Under the pieces are notes generated by a model, which saw only the letters and a program-made list of their open reading frames with translations, did not search any database and was not told the origin of the DNA. Below, one piece after another: positions 1 to 8,112 of a stretch of 64,000 nt of DNA. Numbering within the stretch: position 1 is the first letter of the stretch; each line of letters opens with the position of its first letter. A program made the position numbers and the translations under genes. This DNA comes from Rhynchospora pubera (lineage: Eukaryota > Streptophyta > Magnoliopsida > Poales > Cyperaceae). The stretch covers positions 33,921 through 97,920 of the forward strand of contig JAMFTS010000072.1 in NCBI GenBank assembly GCA_028095005.1. The letters run 5' to 3'.

Positions 1-6
1 TGCGTG

Positions 7-243
7 TCACCCGAACAACTCCTTAAGTGTAGTTGTCACATTGTCGCGAGTGTGGTACCTAAAGTGCTTCATCTGATCAATAACTAGAGCGCCACAAATC
101 ATACACTCAAATCGTTCGCGCCTTTCGTAACGACGAAACGGGTGACTGTCAGTAAACTTAGGCACCAGGCGACGCATTTCCGCAAGCCATGCGCGATTAC
201 GTCGAGCATGCTTTTGCATCGCTTCCTTATTGGCGGCGGTCAC
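7..243 (-). CDS. Small C2H2-type zinc-finger protein
   Basis: This 78-residue basic protein carries one zinc-finger-like motif near its middle: Cys47, Cys50, His60 and His64 (C-X2-C-X9-H-X3-H). The GTG start overlaps the TGA stop of the recombinase gene (GTGA), so it is probably translated by coupling as the last visible gene of the leftward operon. The basic N-terminal half suggests nucleic acid binding, which is an inference. No family is recognised. Confidence 0.75.
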   Translation of the reverse strand: MTAANKEAMQKHARRNRAWLAEMRRLVPKFTDSHPFRRYERRERFECMICGALVIDQMKHFRYHTRDNVTTTLKELFG

Positions 244-1064
244 AACTCTACAGCCTCTCGCATGGCAACCTGAGTAAAACCAAGATACAGCTCGGTTGTA
301 GCGCCGTTCGCGTGACCGAGCAGCTCCTGAATGATTCGCTGCTGAACGCCGCGCTCTCCGAGAACCGTGGCGAACGTCGCACGCAAGTCGTGAGACGCAA
401 CCGAGCGCGAAAGACCTGCACGCCTACCCATCTCGGTAATCGCCACGCGAGCAGATCGGTCCTGGTAGTGAATCAGCTTCCCGTCACCAAGCACAGCACT
501 GGTGTACGCGCTGCTCACCGCAGACCAGCAAGACTCCGAGACGGGAACGAATCGCTCCTTGTCGCCCTTGCCTCGAACGCGCAAGATCATATCGTTGATG
601 TCGAACCACTTGATACTGCAGTCAAGTGCCTCGCCAATACGAAGACCTGCAAACCCGCACAAGCCAACCAGCGCGCGCTGCTCAGCGTTACGACACACGT
701 CGAGCATGGCGTTGAGACCCTCAAGTCGCTCAGGGATCGGGTGAGGAGTCTGCTTGCCAGGCTTAGGTGCGCGATACTCCTCCAGAACAATGAAGCCTGC
801 CCACTTAGCGAAAGTTCGGAGGGACGTGAGGCGACGGCCAGTTGTCTTTGGAGCCATTTCTTTGCGGGTCGCGTTCAGCCACATCGCGGCCTGCGTCTCG
901 TAGTTCTGCATCTCGAGACTCGTAATCTCGGTCCACGCTAAGAACATCGTCAGATCGGTCGCGTAAGCCTTCGCCGTGTTCTCGCTTTGGCCTTTTGCGA
1001 TACACCAGTTGCGGAACCTGTCGATAGACTCTGATGTTAGAGTCGTCTCCATTGTCGAACGCAT
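240..1064 (-). CDS. Tyrosine recombinase (integrase/XerC-like)
   Basis: A 274-residue site-specific tyrosine recombinase. An N-terminal SAM-like core-binding domain (about residues 10-100) precedes a complete catalytic domain: Arg142 in the GLRIGEAL box, a Lys in the GKGDKERF hairpin, His225 and Arg228 in SHDLR, His251 in LLGHANG, and the nucleophile Tyr260. All catalytic residues are present, so it should be active. The ATG at 1064 is preferred because AAGGAAG lies six bases upstream; a longer frame to 1112 lacks this. The first 260 bases overlap the preceding gene out of frame. It is compact like XerC/D, so a role in prophage integration or in dimer resolution is possible; no attP core was identified. 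Confidence 0.92.
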   Translation of the reverse strand: MRSTMETTLTSESIDRFRNWCIAKGQSENTAKAYATDLTMFLAWTEITSLEMQNYETQAAMWLNATRKEMAPKTTGRRLTSLRTFAKWAGFIVLEEYRAPKPGKQTPHPIPERLEGLNAMLDVCRNAEQRALVGLCGFAGLRIGEALDCSIKWFDINDMILRVRGKGDKERFVPVSESCWSAVSSAYTSAVLGDGKLIHYQDRSARVAITEMGRRAGLSRSVASHDLRATFATVLGERGVQQRIIQELLGHANGATTELYLGFTQVAMREAVEL

Positions 1065-1386
1065 CTTTGGCTTCCTTGTCTCGTCTACGGACAATCGGAA
1101 GCGCCCAATCAATAGCAGTGTCGACCAGGTCCTTGAAGGCCAAAAGCTCTTCTTCAGTAAGATTGGTCAAACGAAATTGAACAGGTGCCCCACGTCCGGG
1201 TCGGGGGTGGGTAAGTGTTACATCTGCATCTTCTTCGCCTCGGGTCGGAGACTCTGTGAAGAAGATAACTAGTTGGCCGAAATTAACTCTGAGCCACGCC
1301 CAGCGGGCGGAACTCATTGAATCTACGCGATACCCTTCTCGGTCTAAATCTGCTCTACGCGTACCTGGCTTGTATGACCTAGGCAT
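805..1386 (-). CDS. Hypothetical protein overlapping the recombinase gene
   Basis: A 193-residue protein of unknown function. The first 110 residues look like a compact folded domain: a basic N-terminus, then alternating hydrophobic strands with WAWLRVNFGQLVIFF and a helix containing LTEEELLAFKDLVD. The C-terminal 80 residues are very charged and lie inside the recombinase gene in another frame. The ATG at 1386 overlaps the stop of the upstream zinc-ribbon gene by 8 bases. The N-terminal part resembles proteins seen in other actinophages (recollection, not a search). The tail may be constrained mainly by the recombinase frame. Confidence 0.75.
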   Translation of the reverse strand: MPRSYKPGTRRADLDREGYRVDSMSSARWAWLRVNFGQLVIFFTESPTRGEEDADVTLTHPRPGRGAPVQFRLTNLTEEELLAFKDLVDTAIDWALPIVRRRDKEAKDAFDNGDDSNIRVYRQVPQLVYRKRPKREHGEGLRDRSDDVLSVDRDYESRDAELRDAGRDVAERDPQRNGSKDNWPSPHVPPNFR

Positions 1387-1609
1387 CGGACTTGATGCTT
1401 TCGGACTTGTATTGCGGAGTCTGGTTAGGCTCCATATTCCACTCAGTATCCTTCTTCACGCATTTGACGCAAAGCCAGCCGACAACGCGAGCACGCAAGG
1501 TTCGTCCTCCGGTGCCCATCTCTAGGTATAGCACCTTTTTTACCGTGAGTAAATCACGGCCGGGTGCGGCACCACAGTTGGTGCAGACGTATGTATGAGA
1601 CTGTGCCAT
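1379..1609 (-). CDS. Small zinc-ribbon protein
   Basis: A 76-residue protein with two CXXC knuckles (CTNC near residue 9 and CVKC near residue 50), the pattern of a zinc ribbon. The start at 1609 is chosen because its ATG overlaps the TAA stop of the upstream gene (TAATG), although an in-frame start exists 15 bases further upstream. One of many small zinc-ribbon proteins in this arm; function unknown. Confidence 0.75.
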   Translation of the reverse strand: MAQSHTYVCTNCGAAPGRDLLTVKKVLYLEMGTGGRTLRARVVGWLCVKCVKKDTEWNMEPNQTPQYKSESIKSDA

Positions 1610-2292
1610 TACGGTTTGTTCCAATGACTATGAGAGGGAAGGTTTGTGTGAACGTGGTTAGCATGCCTCGTGGAAGAAGTCTGCGTTGTATTGAACACTG
1701 GACTCGACGCAACCGTGTTGCGCATAGCACGCTTGCCGCCGCCACCGACGCCGCCTAGACCAAAGTTGTTGTTTTGGTCAGGCGGAACGCAGTAATTGCA
1801 AAACGAAGTAATCAGGCAATTCCACAAGGTCAAAACAAGTGACGTGGAATCAGTGTTTTTGGCAAACGACTTGAACTGCCAGGCGTGATTGCTCGACGCA
1901 CAATTCGCAGTGATAGCCTCGGTTAACGAAATTGCTTCATGCGTGCTGTCAAAATACTGGTGTAGCACCATCGCAAGCGAGTAATAGTCCTCGCCGTAGG
2001 TCCAAAGGCCACACTTAAGGTATTCGGTACTGCCGCTGAACGATCGAGACTTAATCAAAGAAATCCACGACACTTCAGCATCTTGACTAATAGATGGACT
2101 AATATTCACGTCAACCAAAGAGAACTGTCCGTTGGGCAGAAATACAGGAACTTGACAGTCAGTTCCCGCCAGGTCAGGAGTTGCTGCCTCTTTGAACAGA
2201 GTCGCGGCTGCGTGCATGCAAAAAGTCTTGCATTCGCAAGCGCGATCTTTTGCCATAGCAATGCGCGGGTCTGTGATGGTAGTGCTAATCAA
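1609..2292 (-). CDS. Hypothetical protein, Ser/Asn-rich with Gly linker
   Basis: A 227-residue protein of unknown function. It has several cysteines near the N-terminus (CECKTFC), a middle region of mixed strands and helices, a glycine-rich stretch near residue 180 (GLGGVGGGGK) and a polar Ser/Thr/His tail. The TTG start overlaps the upstream stop (TTGA) and is preceded by AAGGAG at good spacing, which supports this unusual start. Composition is less charged than its neighbours. Confidence 0.65.
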   Translation of the reverse strand: MISTTITDPRIAMAKDRACECKTFCMHAAATLFKEAATPDLAGTDCQVPVFLPNGQFSLVDVNISPSISQDAEVSWISLIKSRSFSGSTEYLKCGLWTYGEDYYSLAMVLHQYFDSTHEAISLTEAITANCASSNHAWQFKSFAKNTDSTSLVLTLWNCLITSFCNYCVPPDQNNNFGLGGVGGGGKRAMRNTVASSPVFNTTQTSSTRHANHVHTNLPSHSHWNKP

Positions 2293-2573
2293 AGTAAGCT
2301 CCTTGGGTCAACGTCGGGGTAACCAAGCTTCTTGAGTTGCTTCTTGATCCACCGAAGATCGCCCTGAATCTGCATCCACCTGATAGGGTTCATCGCCTTC
2401 ACGTCACGCTTGAGCTGCTCTACCGTTTTAGGTGCCGGAGCCTTTGCGCGCTCGTTGCCAGCCTCGTACCAGGTCTCGTAATCGTCGCCGTCTAGCCTGC
2501 GAGTTCTGACTCGCTCTGAAGGCACATTACCCTCACGAACGTTGTGCTCAATCCATCCTAGAAGCGTTCCCAC
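2289..2573 (-). CDS. Hypothetical protein, helical and basic
   Basis: A 94-residue basic protein, probably mostly helical, with a WIEHN segment near the start and a Trp/Lys/Leu-rich helix near the end. The GTG start follows GGAGG at seven bases. It overlaps the upstream gene by 26 bases and the downstream gene by 4, as expected in this compact operon. No family recognised. Confidence 0.7.
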   Translation of the reverse strand: MGTLLGWIEHNVREGNVPSERVRTRRLDGDDYETWYEAGNERAKAPAPKTVEQLKRDVKAMNPIRWMQIQGDLRWIKKQLKKLGYPDVDPRSLL

Positions 2574-2928
2574 GAAGCTGCCTCCATTCTACAAGTCTAT
2601 TGATAGTGTCGCGCTGCATGCGCCTGACTAATACGCCGTCTGACTCTAATTCTGCAATAGAATCAGGGTGCAGGATTCCTGCGTCTTTGAGATTCCCGGC
2701 TGCGACTTCTAGGTTTACATCAGGTTGGTGCTTAACTGTTGTTTTGTTCTTAAAACGCTTTACGGGCTCTGGAACAAAATCGAATGAATCGCTTTGCGTA
2801 GACGTAGAAGTAGGTTGCTTGGGTTCACTCTTAGTCTTTCGTTTTGTCTTGCTCTTTACTGGACCGTTGCAAACGCAAGGCGATTCATCGCAGAACAAGC
2901 ATGTAGCATCTGCATTTTTGCGTGCCAT
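2548..2928 (-). CDS. Hypothetical protein with N-terminal zinc knuckle
   Basis: A 126-residue protein starting with two close cysteine pairs (CLFC and CVC, residues about 10-20), then a Lys/Ser/Thr-rich low-complexity linker, and a C-terminal helical region of about 50 residues. It is probably a small metal-binding protein joined to a helical domain. A GGAG lies before the ATG. It is the first gene after a 110-bp gap, so it may head a transcription unit. Function unknown. Confidence 0.7.
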   Translation of the reverse strand: MARKNADATCLFCDESPCVCNGPVKSKTKRKTKSEPKQPTSTSTQSDSFDFVPEPVKRFKNKTTVKHQPDVNLEVAAGNLKDAGILHPDSIAELESDGVLVRRMQRDTINRLVEWRQLRGNASRMD

Positions 2929-3039
2929 GTTACTCCAGTCTGCTACAAGAGTCTGATTGCGTAAGTTGTTGTTACGGGTCGGTTGCTAGACCTAGTCTAG
3001 CAAACCCCTATGGGGTGTCAATACGATCCGGAAACAATC

Positions 3040-3762
3040 TTATCGACACGCCTCGATTTGATCGACGTCAACCTTGAACATTCCAGCCATGACATCGGCA
3101 GTCAACGTACCCTTAGAAAGGGTATCCTTGACAAAGGTCTTTTCGACATCGGTGAGCTGCTTGCCTGCCTTTTTAGCGGGTGCGGCAATAGTCTTGGGAT
3201 TGCCTTGCCAGTCGGTAGTAGGATTCCATACCTGCTCTGCCAACCCAGGCGTTTCGTAATCCTCCCCGGACTGTCGCGCGTTCCAACGCCGCTTCGCCTC
3301 GGCAGAAACTTCCCGAACGGTTGAAAAGAAAGGCGGCATAAATTCCGCCAGTACCGCGGCGTATGCTCTGCATTCTACGGTCGCTGTGAGGTGATGATCT
3401 TCACGTCCGGTTTCCTTCGCTTTCATTAGAGCGTTCATAGCACCGTCAAGCTTTTGCCACACGCTGAGCAGTAAATCGCGTCCGGGAGTCATATCAACCT
3501 TAAACGGGTAGGGGTGAAAATAGAGACAGGTCTTTACGCCAGATTTAGTGGCATAACGCACTTCAGTAATTCCGTCAGCCCGTCCGTGCGAAGATAGAAC
3601 TGCGGTAGTGTCGAGTGGTGCTCTCATGTTTGTCAGCTTATCCAATACCATCTTGGTGGGATTACTGCAGTAACCGCAAACCCACAGCTCGGAATCTTCG
3701 TGACCAGGAAGGCGTTGTCGTTTGTATCCATGCTTGCCTCCGCTATTGCATCTGCAATACAT
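3040..3762 (-). CDS. Hypothetical protein with N-terminal zinc ribbon
   Basis: A 240-residue protein. Cysteines at the start (CRC) and near residue 30 (CGYC) suggest an N-terminal zinc ribbon. The rest is mixed alpha/beta, with an Arg/Ala-rich helix and a C-terminal 40-residue segment that reads like a small helix-turn-helix (QLTDVEKTFVKDTL then TADVMAGMFKVD). A DNA-contacting role is possible but is inference only. It stands between two intergenic gaps with hairpins and is probably a separate unit. Confidence 0.7.
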   Translation of the reverse strand: MYCRCNSGGKHGYKRQRLPGHEDSELWVCGYCSNPTKMVLDKLTNMRAPLDTTAVLSSHGRADGITEVRYATKSGVKTCLYFHPYPFKVDMTPGRDLLLSVWQKLDGAMNALMKAKETGREDHHLTATVECRAYAAVLAEFMPPFFSTVREVSAEAKRRWNARQSGEDYETPGLAEQVWNPTTDWQGNPKTIAAPAKKAGKQLTDVEKTFVKDTLSKGTLTADVMAGMFKVDVDQIEACR

Positions 3763-3799
3763 ACGTCTCCAAACTAGACCTAGTATCAGTTAGTGAAAC

Positions 3800-3832
3800 G
3801 GGGACCAGCATTACCCTGGCATGCTGGTCCCC
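3800..3832 (-). terminator. Strong hairpin, probable terminator
   Basis: A perfect 11-bp inverted repeat (GGGGACCAGCA at 3800-3810 with its complement at 3822-3832) around an 11-base loop. It lies 150 bases after the stop of the gene ending at 3984 and before the next leftward gene. There is only a weak T tract, so strand and efficiency are inferred. Confidence 0.6.
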
Positions 3833-3856
3833 GGCACTACGACTCGAGTTTTTGTT

Positions 3857-3883
3857 CAGGTCTCTTAGTCGTCATGAGACCTG
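3857..3883 (-). terminator. Second hairpin in the same gap
   Basis: An 8-bp perfect inverted repeat (CAGGTCTC at 3857-3864 with its complement at 3876-3883). With the hairpin at 3800 it gives two tandem stem-loops after the gene ending at 3984, as in double terminators. No U tract follows on the minus strand. Confidence 0.4.
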
Positions 3884-3983
3884 TCTAAGGCGGGTAGCTG
3901 TCTAGCGCTGTTGCCTCGGCACCTACTCCAAGACGCTGGGCCGCTGTTTAAGGCGTCAAGCCAGTGACACCCCCGCTCGCCCC

Positions 3984-4451
3984 TCAGTACTCCGAGGGGT
4001 CACCAGCCTCCTCGGCCTCGGGGGTCTCGTCGGCAAGCGCCTCATCGCGAGCGCTAGCCTTCTCCTTCTTGAGCTCGTGGCGGTGACCGAGGTCAGAGTG
4101 ATCGAGGCTCTCGTGGTAAGCGTGAGCGTCCTCGTCGGTGTTCTCCTTGGCCCACGAAAGCGGGACGCCGTGACGGTCAACCAGGTGCTGACGGACACGC
4201 GAGATGTCAACCGGATCAATACGCTTCTGCGTGACCGGCTTTGGCTTCTCGGGAAGCGCCTCGATGTCCTCGATGTTCTTCGGCTCGACAAGCTCAATGG
4301 AAGACTTACCCTTCACGCGGAAGGCGACGCCAGCCTCAGAGGCAGCCTCAATCTTTCCCTCGACCTGCTCGACCTCGCCGTCCTCGTTGCGAAGGCTAAG
4401 AATAACGCTCTTCTCACTGAAGTCGGAAAGCTGCTCTGCGGTAACAGACAT
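3984..4451 (-). CDS. Hypothetical actinophage protein with conserved C-terminal His motif
   Basis: A 155-residue acidic protein. The N-terminal 70 residues look like a small beta domain (alternating hydrophobic residues, GVAFRVKG). The C-terminal part holds a His-rich helical motif with RQHLVDRHG followed by HESLDHSDLGHRH, a pattern I recall from many actinobacterial phages; its role is unknown and it may bind a metal. The ATG is preceded by CGGAGT. A hairpin pair follows and a complex hairpin precedes it, so it is probably monocistronic. Confidence 0.75.
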   Translation of the reverse strand: MSVTAEQLSDFSEKSVILSLRNEDGEVEQVEGKIEAASEAGVAFRVKGKSSIELVEPKNIEDIEALPEKPKPVTQKRIDPVDISRVRQHLVDRHGVPLSWAKENTDEDAHAYHESLDHSDLGHRHELKKEKASARDEALADETPEAEEAGDPSEY

Positions 4452-4493
4452 TGTTGATACTCCGTAAATTTAGGTTGGATCGGTATTAGGTTG

Positions 4494-4545
4494 CGGTTCG
4501 ATCACCGGGACCCCTTGGGTCCTGCTAGTCCCGGCGACCGAACCG
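4494..4545 (-). terminator. Nested hairpin after the VWA-protein gene
   Basis: Three nested inverted repeats: CGGTTCG/CGAACCG outside, CCGGGAC/GTCCCGG inside, and an alternative inner GGACCC/GGGTCC. It lies 65 bases after the stop of the VWA gene and most likely ends that leftward operon. A TTTT follows on the plus strand, so it could work in either direction. Confidence 0.55.
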
Positions 4546-4612
4546 TTTTCACCATCATACACGCGTAGGACTCAGGTGGCAAGCGGCAATCGCAACCCCC
4601 ACCTATCGGAGC

Positions 4613-6997
4613 CTAGGTGACCAACCGCTTCTCTAGGTGATGCACTACTGCCTTAAGCTCTTCCTCGCTGTTGATCTGCACCGTGTCAAGCCCGTGGCGG
4701 CGAGGTGAGTCCGTGCGAATACCTACACCCATCAGGTGATAGCCCTTGCGAGCACACATCTTAATCTCACGCTGTAGAATTTCAAGCTCTTCGTCGTAAT
4801 TCGCTGCTGGCATCTTGCCGTCAGTGTAATAAAGAAGAATCTTGTCTGTAGCGTCAATTTCGTCTAGGCGCTTGCGATAGAACTCGATGCCGTGACCGTC
4901 CAGGTTCTCGGCGTGCGGACCAATCGCGTCAAGACGAACTCGGGTGGCCTTATCCCACGGCTCTTCAAAACGCTTAATTTCGTAAACGTCTAGCGAAAAG
5001 TCCGGTTCACTTGCTGCCGTGTGAGCATAGATAGCAAACTGAATGCCAAGCCTGTGACACAACTCGGCCTGTGCCCATGCCGCCTTTTTGGCAATGACAA
5101 GGTTTTGTCCGAACGTTGATCCAGAAATGTCAATGCCAATCACAACAGCATAAGACCGCTTACCAGGAAGGCGCTTCTTCGTGAACAACCTGTCGTCGTC
5201 GCTCCAAGCCCTACGTCCGAGCACCTTGCGGTGAATTCGACCAGAGCGTCTGTTGTGCTGATGAGCTGCAATCGCGTTGTCAGAAAAGATACGACGACAA
5301 GCAAGTAGTGCCGGACCGACAATAGTCTCTGAAACATTAAAATCCCCAGGATTGCCAACTCCAGTTCGATTCTTGCCGAGCATAGTCAAAAGCTCGTTGC
5401 CCCATGCGTCATTACCGTCTCGCGTATCGTACTGGTGAACACGCACGCCAGCAACGTTCTGAGAAGGCTTCTCGAAATACAACCCCTGAATAATCGCAAC
5501 CTCAAGAGCTTTTTCTTCGCCTGCGCTAACTACCTCTACCTCATCGTTATGGAAAAGCTGCTCCATGACAATGATGTCGGCAGGCTCGCCATAATCAGGC
5601 GTAGCCTTATCAACTTCGGTGTCGTTAAGCTGTACGCCACCTCGCCCCTCGTCGGCCCCGGTGTCAATCGGCTCGTCAGCGGGGCCGACGTCGGACTCCG
5701 GAGCGCCGTCCTGCGGCTCGTCGTCGGTGTCGGCGTCGGTTTCTTCGTTGGTAGGGTCTAGTTGCCCGCTATCGTTCGAAGAGCCTTCCGGTTCGGCCTC
5801 GTTGTCACGTGCCTCATTACCCTCTCGCTCCTCCGGTCCGTCGTCGTCACTAGAAATTGGCGATTCGCTTCCGTCGTCGTCGGACTGATCCTCCCCACCG
5901 CCCGCACTTTCGGACTCCTCGGCCTCGGGGTCGCCGCCCTCACGCTGTTCGGGTACCGATTGATCTTCAGGCACTCCAGGTGCGCCAGTTTCCGAAGATA
6001 CGGGGTCAGAATCTGGCTCCCGTTCATCATCTGAATCGGATTCCCCAGCTGATCCAGCTTCGCTTGGTTCACCGTCTCCTGGCTGCTCGTCGGTGTCCTG
6101 CTCATCATCGTCAGCCTCATCCTCCGGGTTGTCAGACTTAAAGAAACCGTACTCGCGCAAAACCTCAAGAACGGTAATAGAAATGCTATAAGACTCAGCA
6201 ACATCTGCGGCGTCGGGAACTGTGCTCAAAATATTCTTAAGACGCTCGTCGTCAAAAGCTGCGCTGACAGACTCGTGAAAATGCTCTCGCCATGCAACCA
6301 ACGAGATAGCCTCAAAATAGCAGGCAATGGCTGCCTGGCCATTGAGGGGCGCGGTATTCCATAGCGCATACCCACCCTCGTTATTCTCGACGCCGTTAAC
6401 AAGAATAGACTGAAGCTGAGCTGACTTCATAGTCCTGACACCACGACGAGCCTGGAACATAGCAGAGTCAATCCGAGCATCCTCAATACAGTTCACAAGA
6501 AACTTCAAGAAAGGATTAATTGAGGTAGCCAGTTCAATGTAGTTAAACCTATCCGACTGCGAAAGATTCTCGATTCGGTGACGCACGCCAGCCTTAAGCT
6601 TCGGATTCGTGATCTCCGCAACGGCAAACTCAATTGCCTTACGAACGTCAGAGCTCTTTACGCTGTCAAAAGACTTAAACACGATGTGACCAAGCTCATG
6701 ATAGATAGTCACGAGCACTTCTTCACGAACGGCGCAAGCCTTACACACGTAAAGCCTGTCCTCGCCGCGAACGTTGCAGATGTTGCGACTGTGAACCAGG
6801 TTGTCGCCAAGGGCAAGCGGGGGGCGATAGTAGATGCGAGTACCGTCAGTGTATCCGCCGGTTGAGGAAACCTCAAGGTTAATGCGGCTGTCGTTAGCCA
6901 GTGCCCGAGCAAAAGAAGTGAGAGCGGGCTGCATCGTACGAAAACTAGACAGAGCTCGCCTAGCACGATCAGATGTCTGGACACTAGCCTTGGTCAT
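4613..6997 (-). CDS. CobT-like von Willebrand A protein with HELGH motif
   Basis: A 794-residue protein in three parts. The N-terminal domain carries a zincin-like HELGH motif (about residues 100-104) and a Cys pair (CKAC near 87). The middle (about 280-480) is an extremely acidic Asp/Glu/Ser/Pro linker. The C-terminus (about 615-780) is a von Willebrand A domain with the metal-ion site DISGS near residue 623 and YYTDGK near 723. This order matches CobT-like and DUF2201-like VWA proteins, which work with a MoxR/CobS-type AAA+ ATPase, and such an ATPase is encoded four genes upstream. The pair probably remodels or inserts metal into a target; the target is unknown. The ATG at 6997 follows AAGGAG at five bases. 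Confidence 0.85.
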   Translation of the reverse strand: MTKASVQTSDRARRALSSFRTMQPALTSFARALANDSRINLEVSSTGGYTDGTRIYYRPPLALGDNLVHSRNICNVRGEDRLYVCKACAVREEVLVTIYHELGHIVFKSFDSVKSSDVRKAIEFAVAEITNPKLKAGVRHRIENLSQSDRFNYIELATSINPFLKFLVNCIEDARIDSAMFQARRGVRTMKSAQLQSILVNGVENNEGGYALWNTAPLNGQAAIACYFEAISLVAWREHFHESVSAAFDDERLKNILSTVPDAADVAESYSISITVLEVLREYGFFKSDNPEDEADDDEQDTDEQPGDGEPSEAGSAGESDSDDEREPDSDPVSSETGAPGVPEDQSVPEQREGGDPEAEESESAGGGEDQSDDDGSESPISSDDDGPEEREGNEARDNEAEPEGSSNDSGQLDPTNEETDADTDDEPQDGAPESDVGPADEPIDTGADEGRGGVQLNDTEVDKATPDYGEPADIIVMEQLFHNDEVEVVSAGEEKALEVAIIQGLYFEKPSQNVAGVRVHQYDTRDGNDAWGNELLTMLGKNRTGVGNPGDFNVSETIVGPALLACRRIFSDNAIAAHQHNRRSGRIHRKVLGRRAWSDDDRLFTKKRLPGKRSYAVVIGIDISGSTFGQNLVIAKKAAWAQAELCHRLGIQFAIYAHTAASEPDFSLDVYEIKRFEEPWDKATRVRLDAIGPHAENLDGHGIEFYRKRLDEIDATDKILLYYTDGKMPAANYDEELEILQREIKMCARKGYHLMGVGIRTDSPRRHGLDTVQINSEEELKAVVHHLEKRLVT

Positions 6998-6999
6998 GC

Positions 7000-7503
7000 T
7001 CACTCCTTAGAATACTGGTTTCGTCGCTGCCACGGACGGCGCTGATCTGCTAGTCGCAGGTTGTCGTTCAAAGTCTCCGGCCAAAGATGAGCCGGGTTGC
7101 AGCACGGCTTGTGGTTACACTGGTGGTCAACAATATACCCGGAAGGGGGAAACCCGATCCAGTGTTCAAAAGCAATACGGTGAGCGTATGCCCAAATCTT
7201 TTGATCAGTCTCAGGGTCTTTTCCTACGTAAAATCTGCCATAACCCGAGTCGTGCATGCCAGCCTGCCACAGCCAGCATGGCGTGACGTAATCGAGTTGC
7301 GCTGGTTTGACCTTATTGAGAAAACGCTGCAGCATACGCGACGGCATAGAGTCAATGCCCAGCCGATCAATGCTGGCCGGATTGACCCACAGTCCAGGAA
7401 CGGGCTCAAGTGTAGTCAGGTGCTTTTTGGCGTCGGCAATGTGCTTCTGCTCAAATTGCTCCATTATACCAAGCCGGGTGTCTAAGTCTGGCGTATCACT
7501 CAT
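7000..7503 (-). CDS. HNH endonuclease
   Basis: A 167-residue protein with an HNH nuclease module at its C-terminus: a Tyr-Gly-Arg-Phe strand (residues 88-91), then AHRIAFEHWIG, then the core VDHQCNHKPCCNPAHLW (residues 125-141) with Asp126-His127, Asn136 and His139. This matches the HNH_3 type of free-standing phage nucleases. It sits between the VWA gene and small zinc proteins, abutting both, so it may be a homing-type insertion or a packaging helper; position alone cannot tell. Confidence 0.88.
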   Translation of the reverse strand: MSDTPDLDTRLGIMEQFEQKHIADAKKHLTTLEPVPGLWVNPASIDRLGIDSMPSRMLQRFLNKVKPAQLDYVTPCWLWQAGMHDSGYGRFYVGKDPETDQKIWAYAHRIAFEHWIGFPPSGYIVDHQCNHKPCCNPAHLWPETLNDNLRLADQRRPWQRRNQYSKE

Positions 7504-7787
7504 TACATCTCTCTCCTAAAAGATTCCAGTCGCATTTGTGCATTCTCTTCGGACGTGATCCTACCTGCGCCACGCGGCCGAAGATAGTCGTCTGGATAAC
7601 TCATAGAGGTAGACACGATCTTTCCAGTGTGAGTCATTACCTGCGTCTTGATTGCAGGACAACGGTCACACACCATCACCCGCTTAAGTCGCTTACGGCT
7701 AACGTATTCTGCAGTGTATGGCTTCCATGCGTGGCGAAGGTCTCTGCACTGTAAATAGTTGTAAGGCAGTTCACTAAGCCAAGTCAT
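7503..7787 (-). CDS. Hypothetical protein with CXXC
   Basis: A 94-residue basic protein with one CDRC knuckle near residue 40 and a second Cys near residue 14. The ATG at 7787 is preferred over one 15 bases upstream because GGAGG lies seven bases before it and it overlaps the upstream stop as ATGA. Unknown function; one of the zinc-binding-like proteins around the ATPase. Confidence 0.7.
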   Translation of the reverse strand: MTWLSELPYNYLQCRDLRHAWKPYTAEYVSRKRLKRVMVCDRCPAIKTQVMTHTGKIVSTSMSYPDDYLRPRGAGRITSEENAQMRLESFRREM

Positions 7788-7936
7788 GCGTTCAACCTCC
7801 AAATCTCTTCCAGGTGAATACCGAGCGCCTGTATATCAGAACAATTCCTATTATGCCACCAGGCCGGATTAGGCTCTGTGTGATTAGGCGCATACCAGTT
7901 ATGCGTAACAAACTTCTGTTGCCTGCCGCGCCGCAT
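7784..7936 (-). CDS. Small His/Trp-rich protein
   Basis: A 50-residue protein rich in His, Trp and Asn (for example HNWYAPNHTEPNP). The start at 7936 is chosen because its ATG overlaps the TAA of the upstream gene (TAATG); a longer frame begins inside that upstream gene. No family recognised. Confidence 0.6.
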   Translation of the reverse strand: MRRGRQQKFVTHNWYAPNHTEPNPAWWHNRNCSDIQALGIHLEEIWRLNA

Positions 7937-8112
7937 TAACTGATATCCTGAACGCCGCAACGCCAGCATTTTACAGTAACAGTATGCGCTACGTCATAAC
8001 CTGTATACAAGTCCTGAATGCGAAGAACCTTAGAAAACCTGCCGCACTTAGGGCAGTTTGCCGATCCAAGCTTCTTGTGATCGACTCCTAGTAACTCACG
8101 AATCCATCCCAT
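7936..8112 (-). CDS. Small zinc-ribbon protein
   Basis: A 58-residue protein with two knuckles, CPKC (about residue 25) and CWRC (about residue 49), separated by two short strands: a minimal zinc ribbon. The ATG overlaps the TAA of the ATPase gene (TAATG) and the TAA overlaps the next ATG in the same way, so its position in the ladder of coupled genes is very regular. Probably co-translated with the ATPase. Confidence 0.75.
   Translation of the reverse strand: MGWIRELLGVDHKKLGSANCPKCGRFSKVLRIQDLYTGYDVAHTVTVKCWRCGVQDIS

Noticed and set aside
240..1064. attP site beside the recombinase
   Set aside because: No tRNA-like 3' end or core repeat could be identified near the gene; the tRNA-Asn at 12.4 kb is complete and is not evidence of an attachment site.
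240..1386. Programmed frameshift joining the two overlapping genes
   Set aside because: The recombinase has its own ATG with a good ribosome site at 1064 and no slippery run was seen at the overlap.
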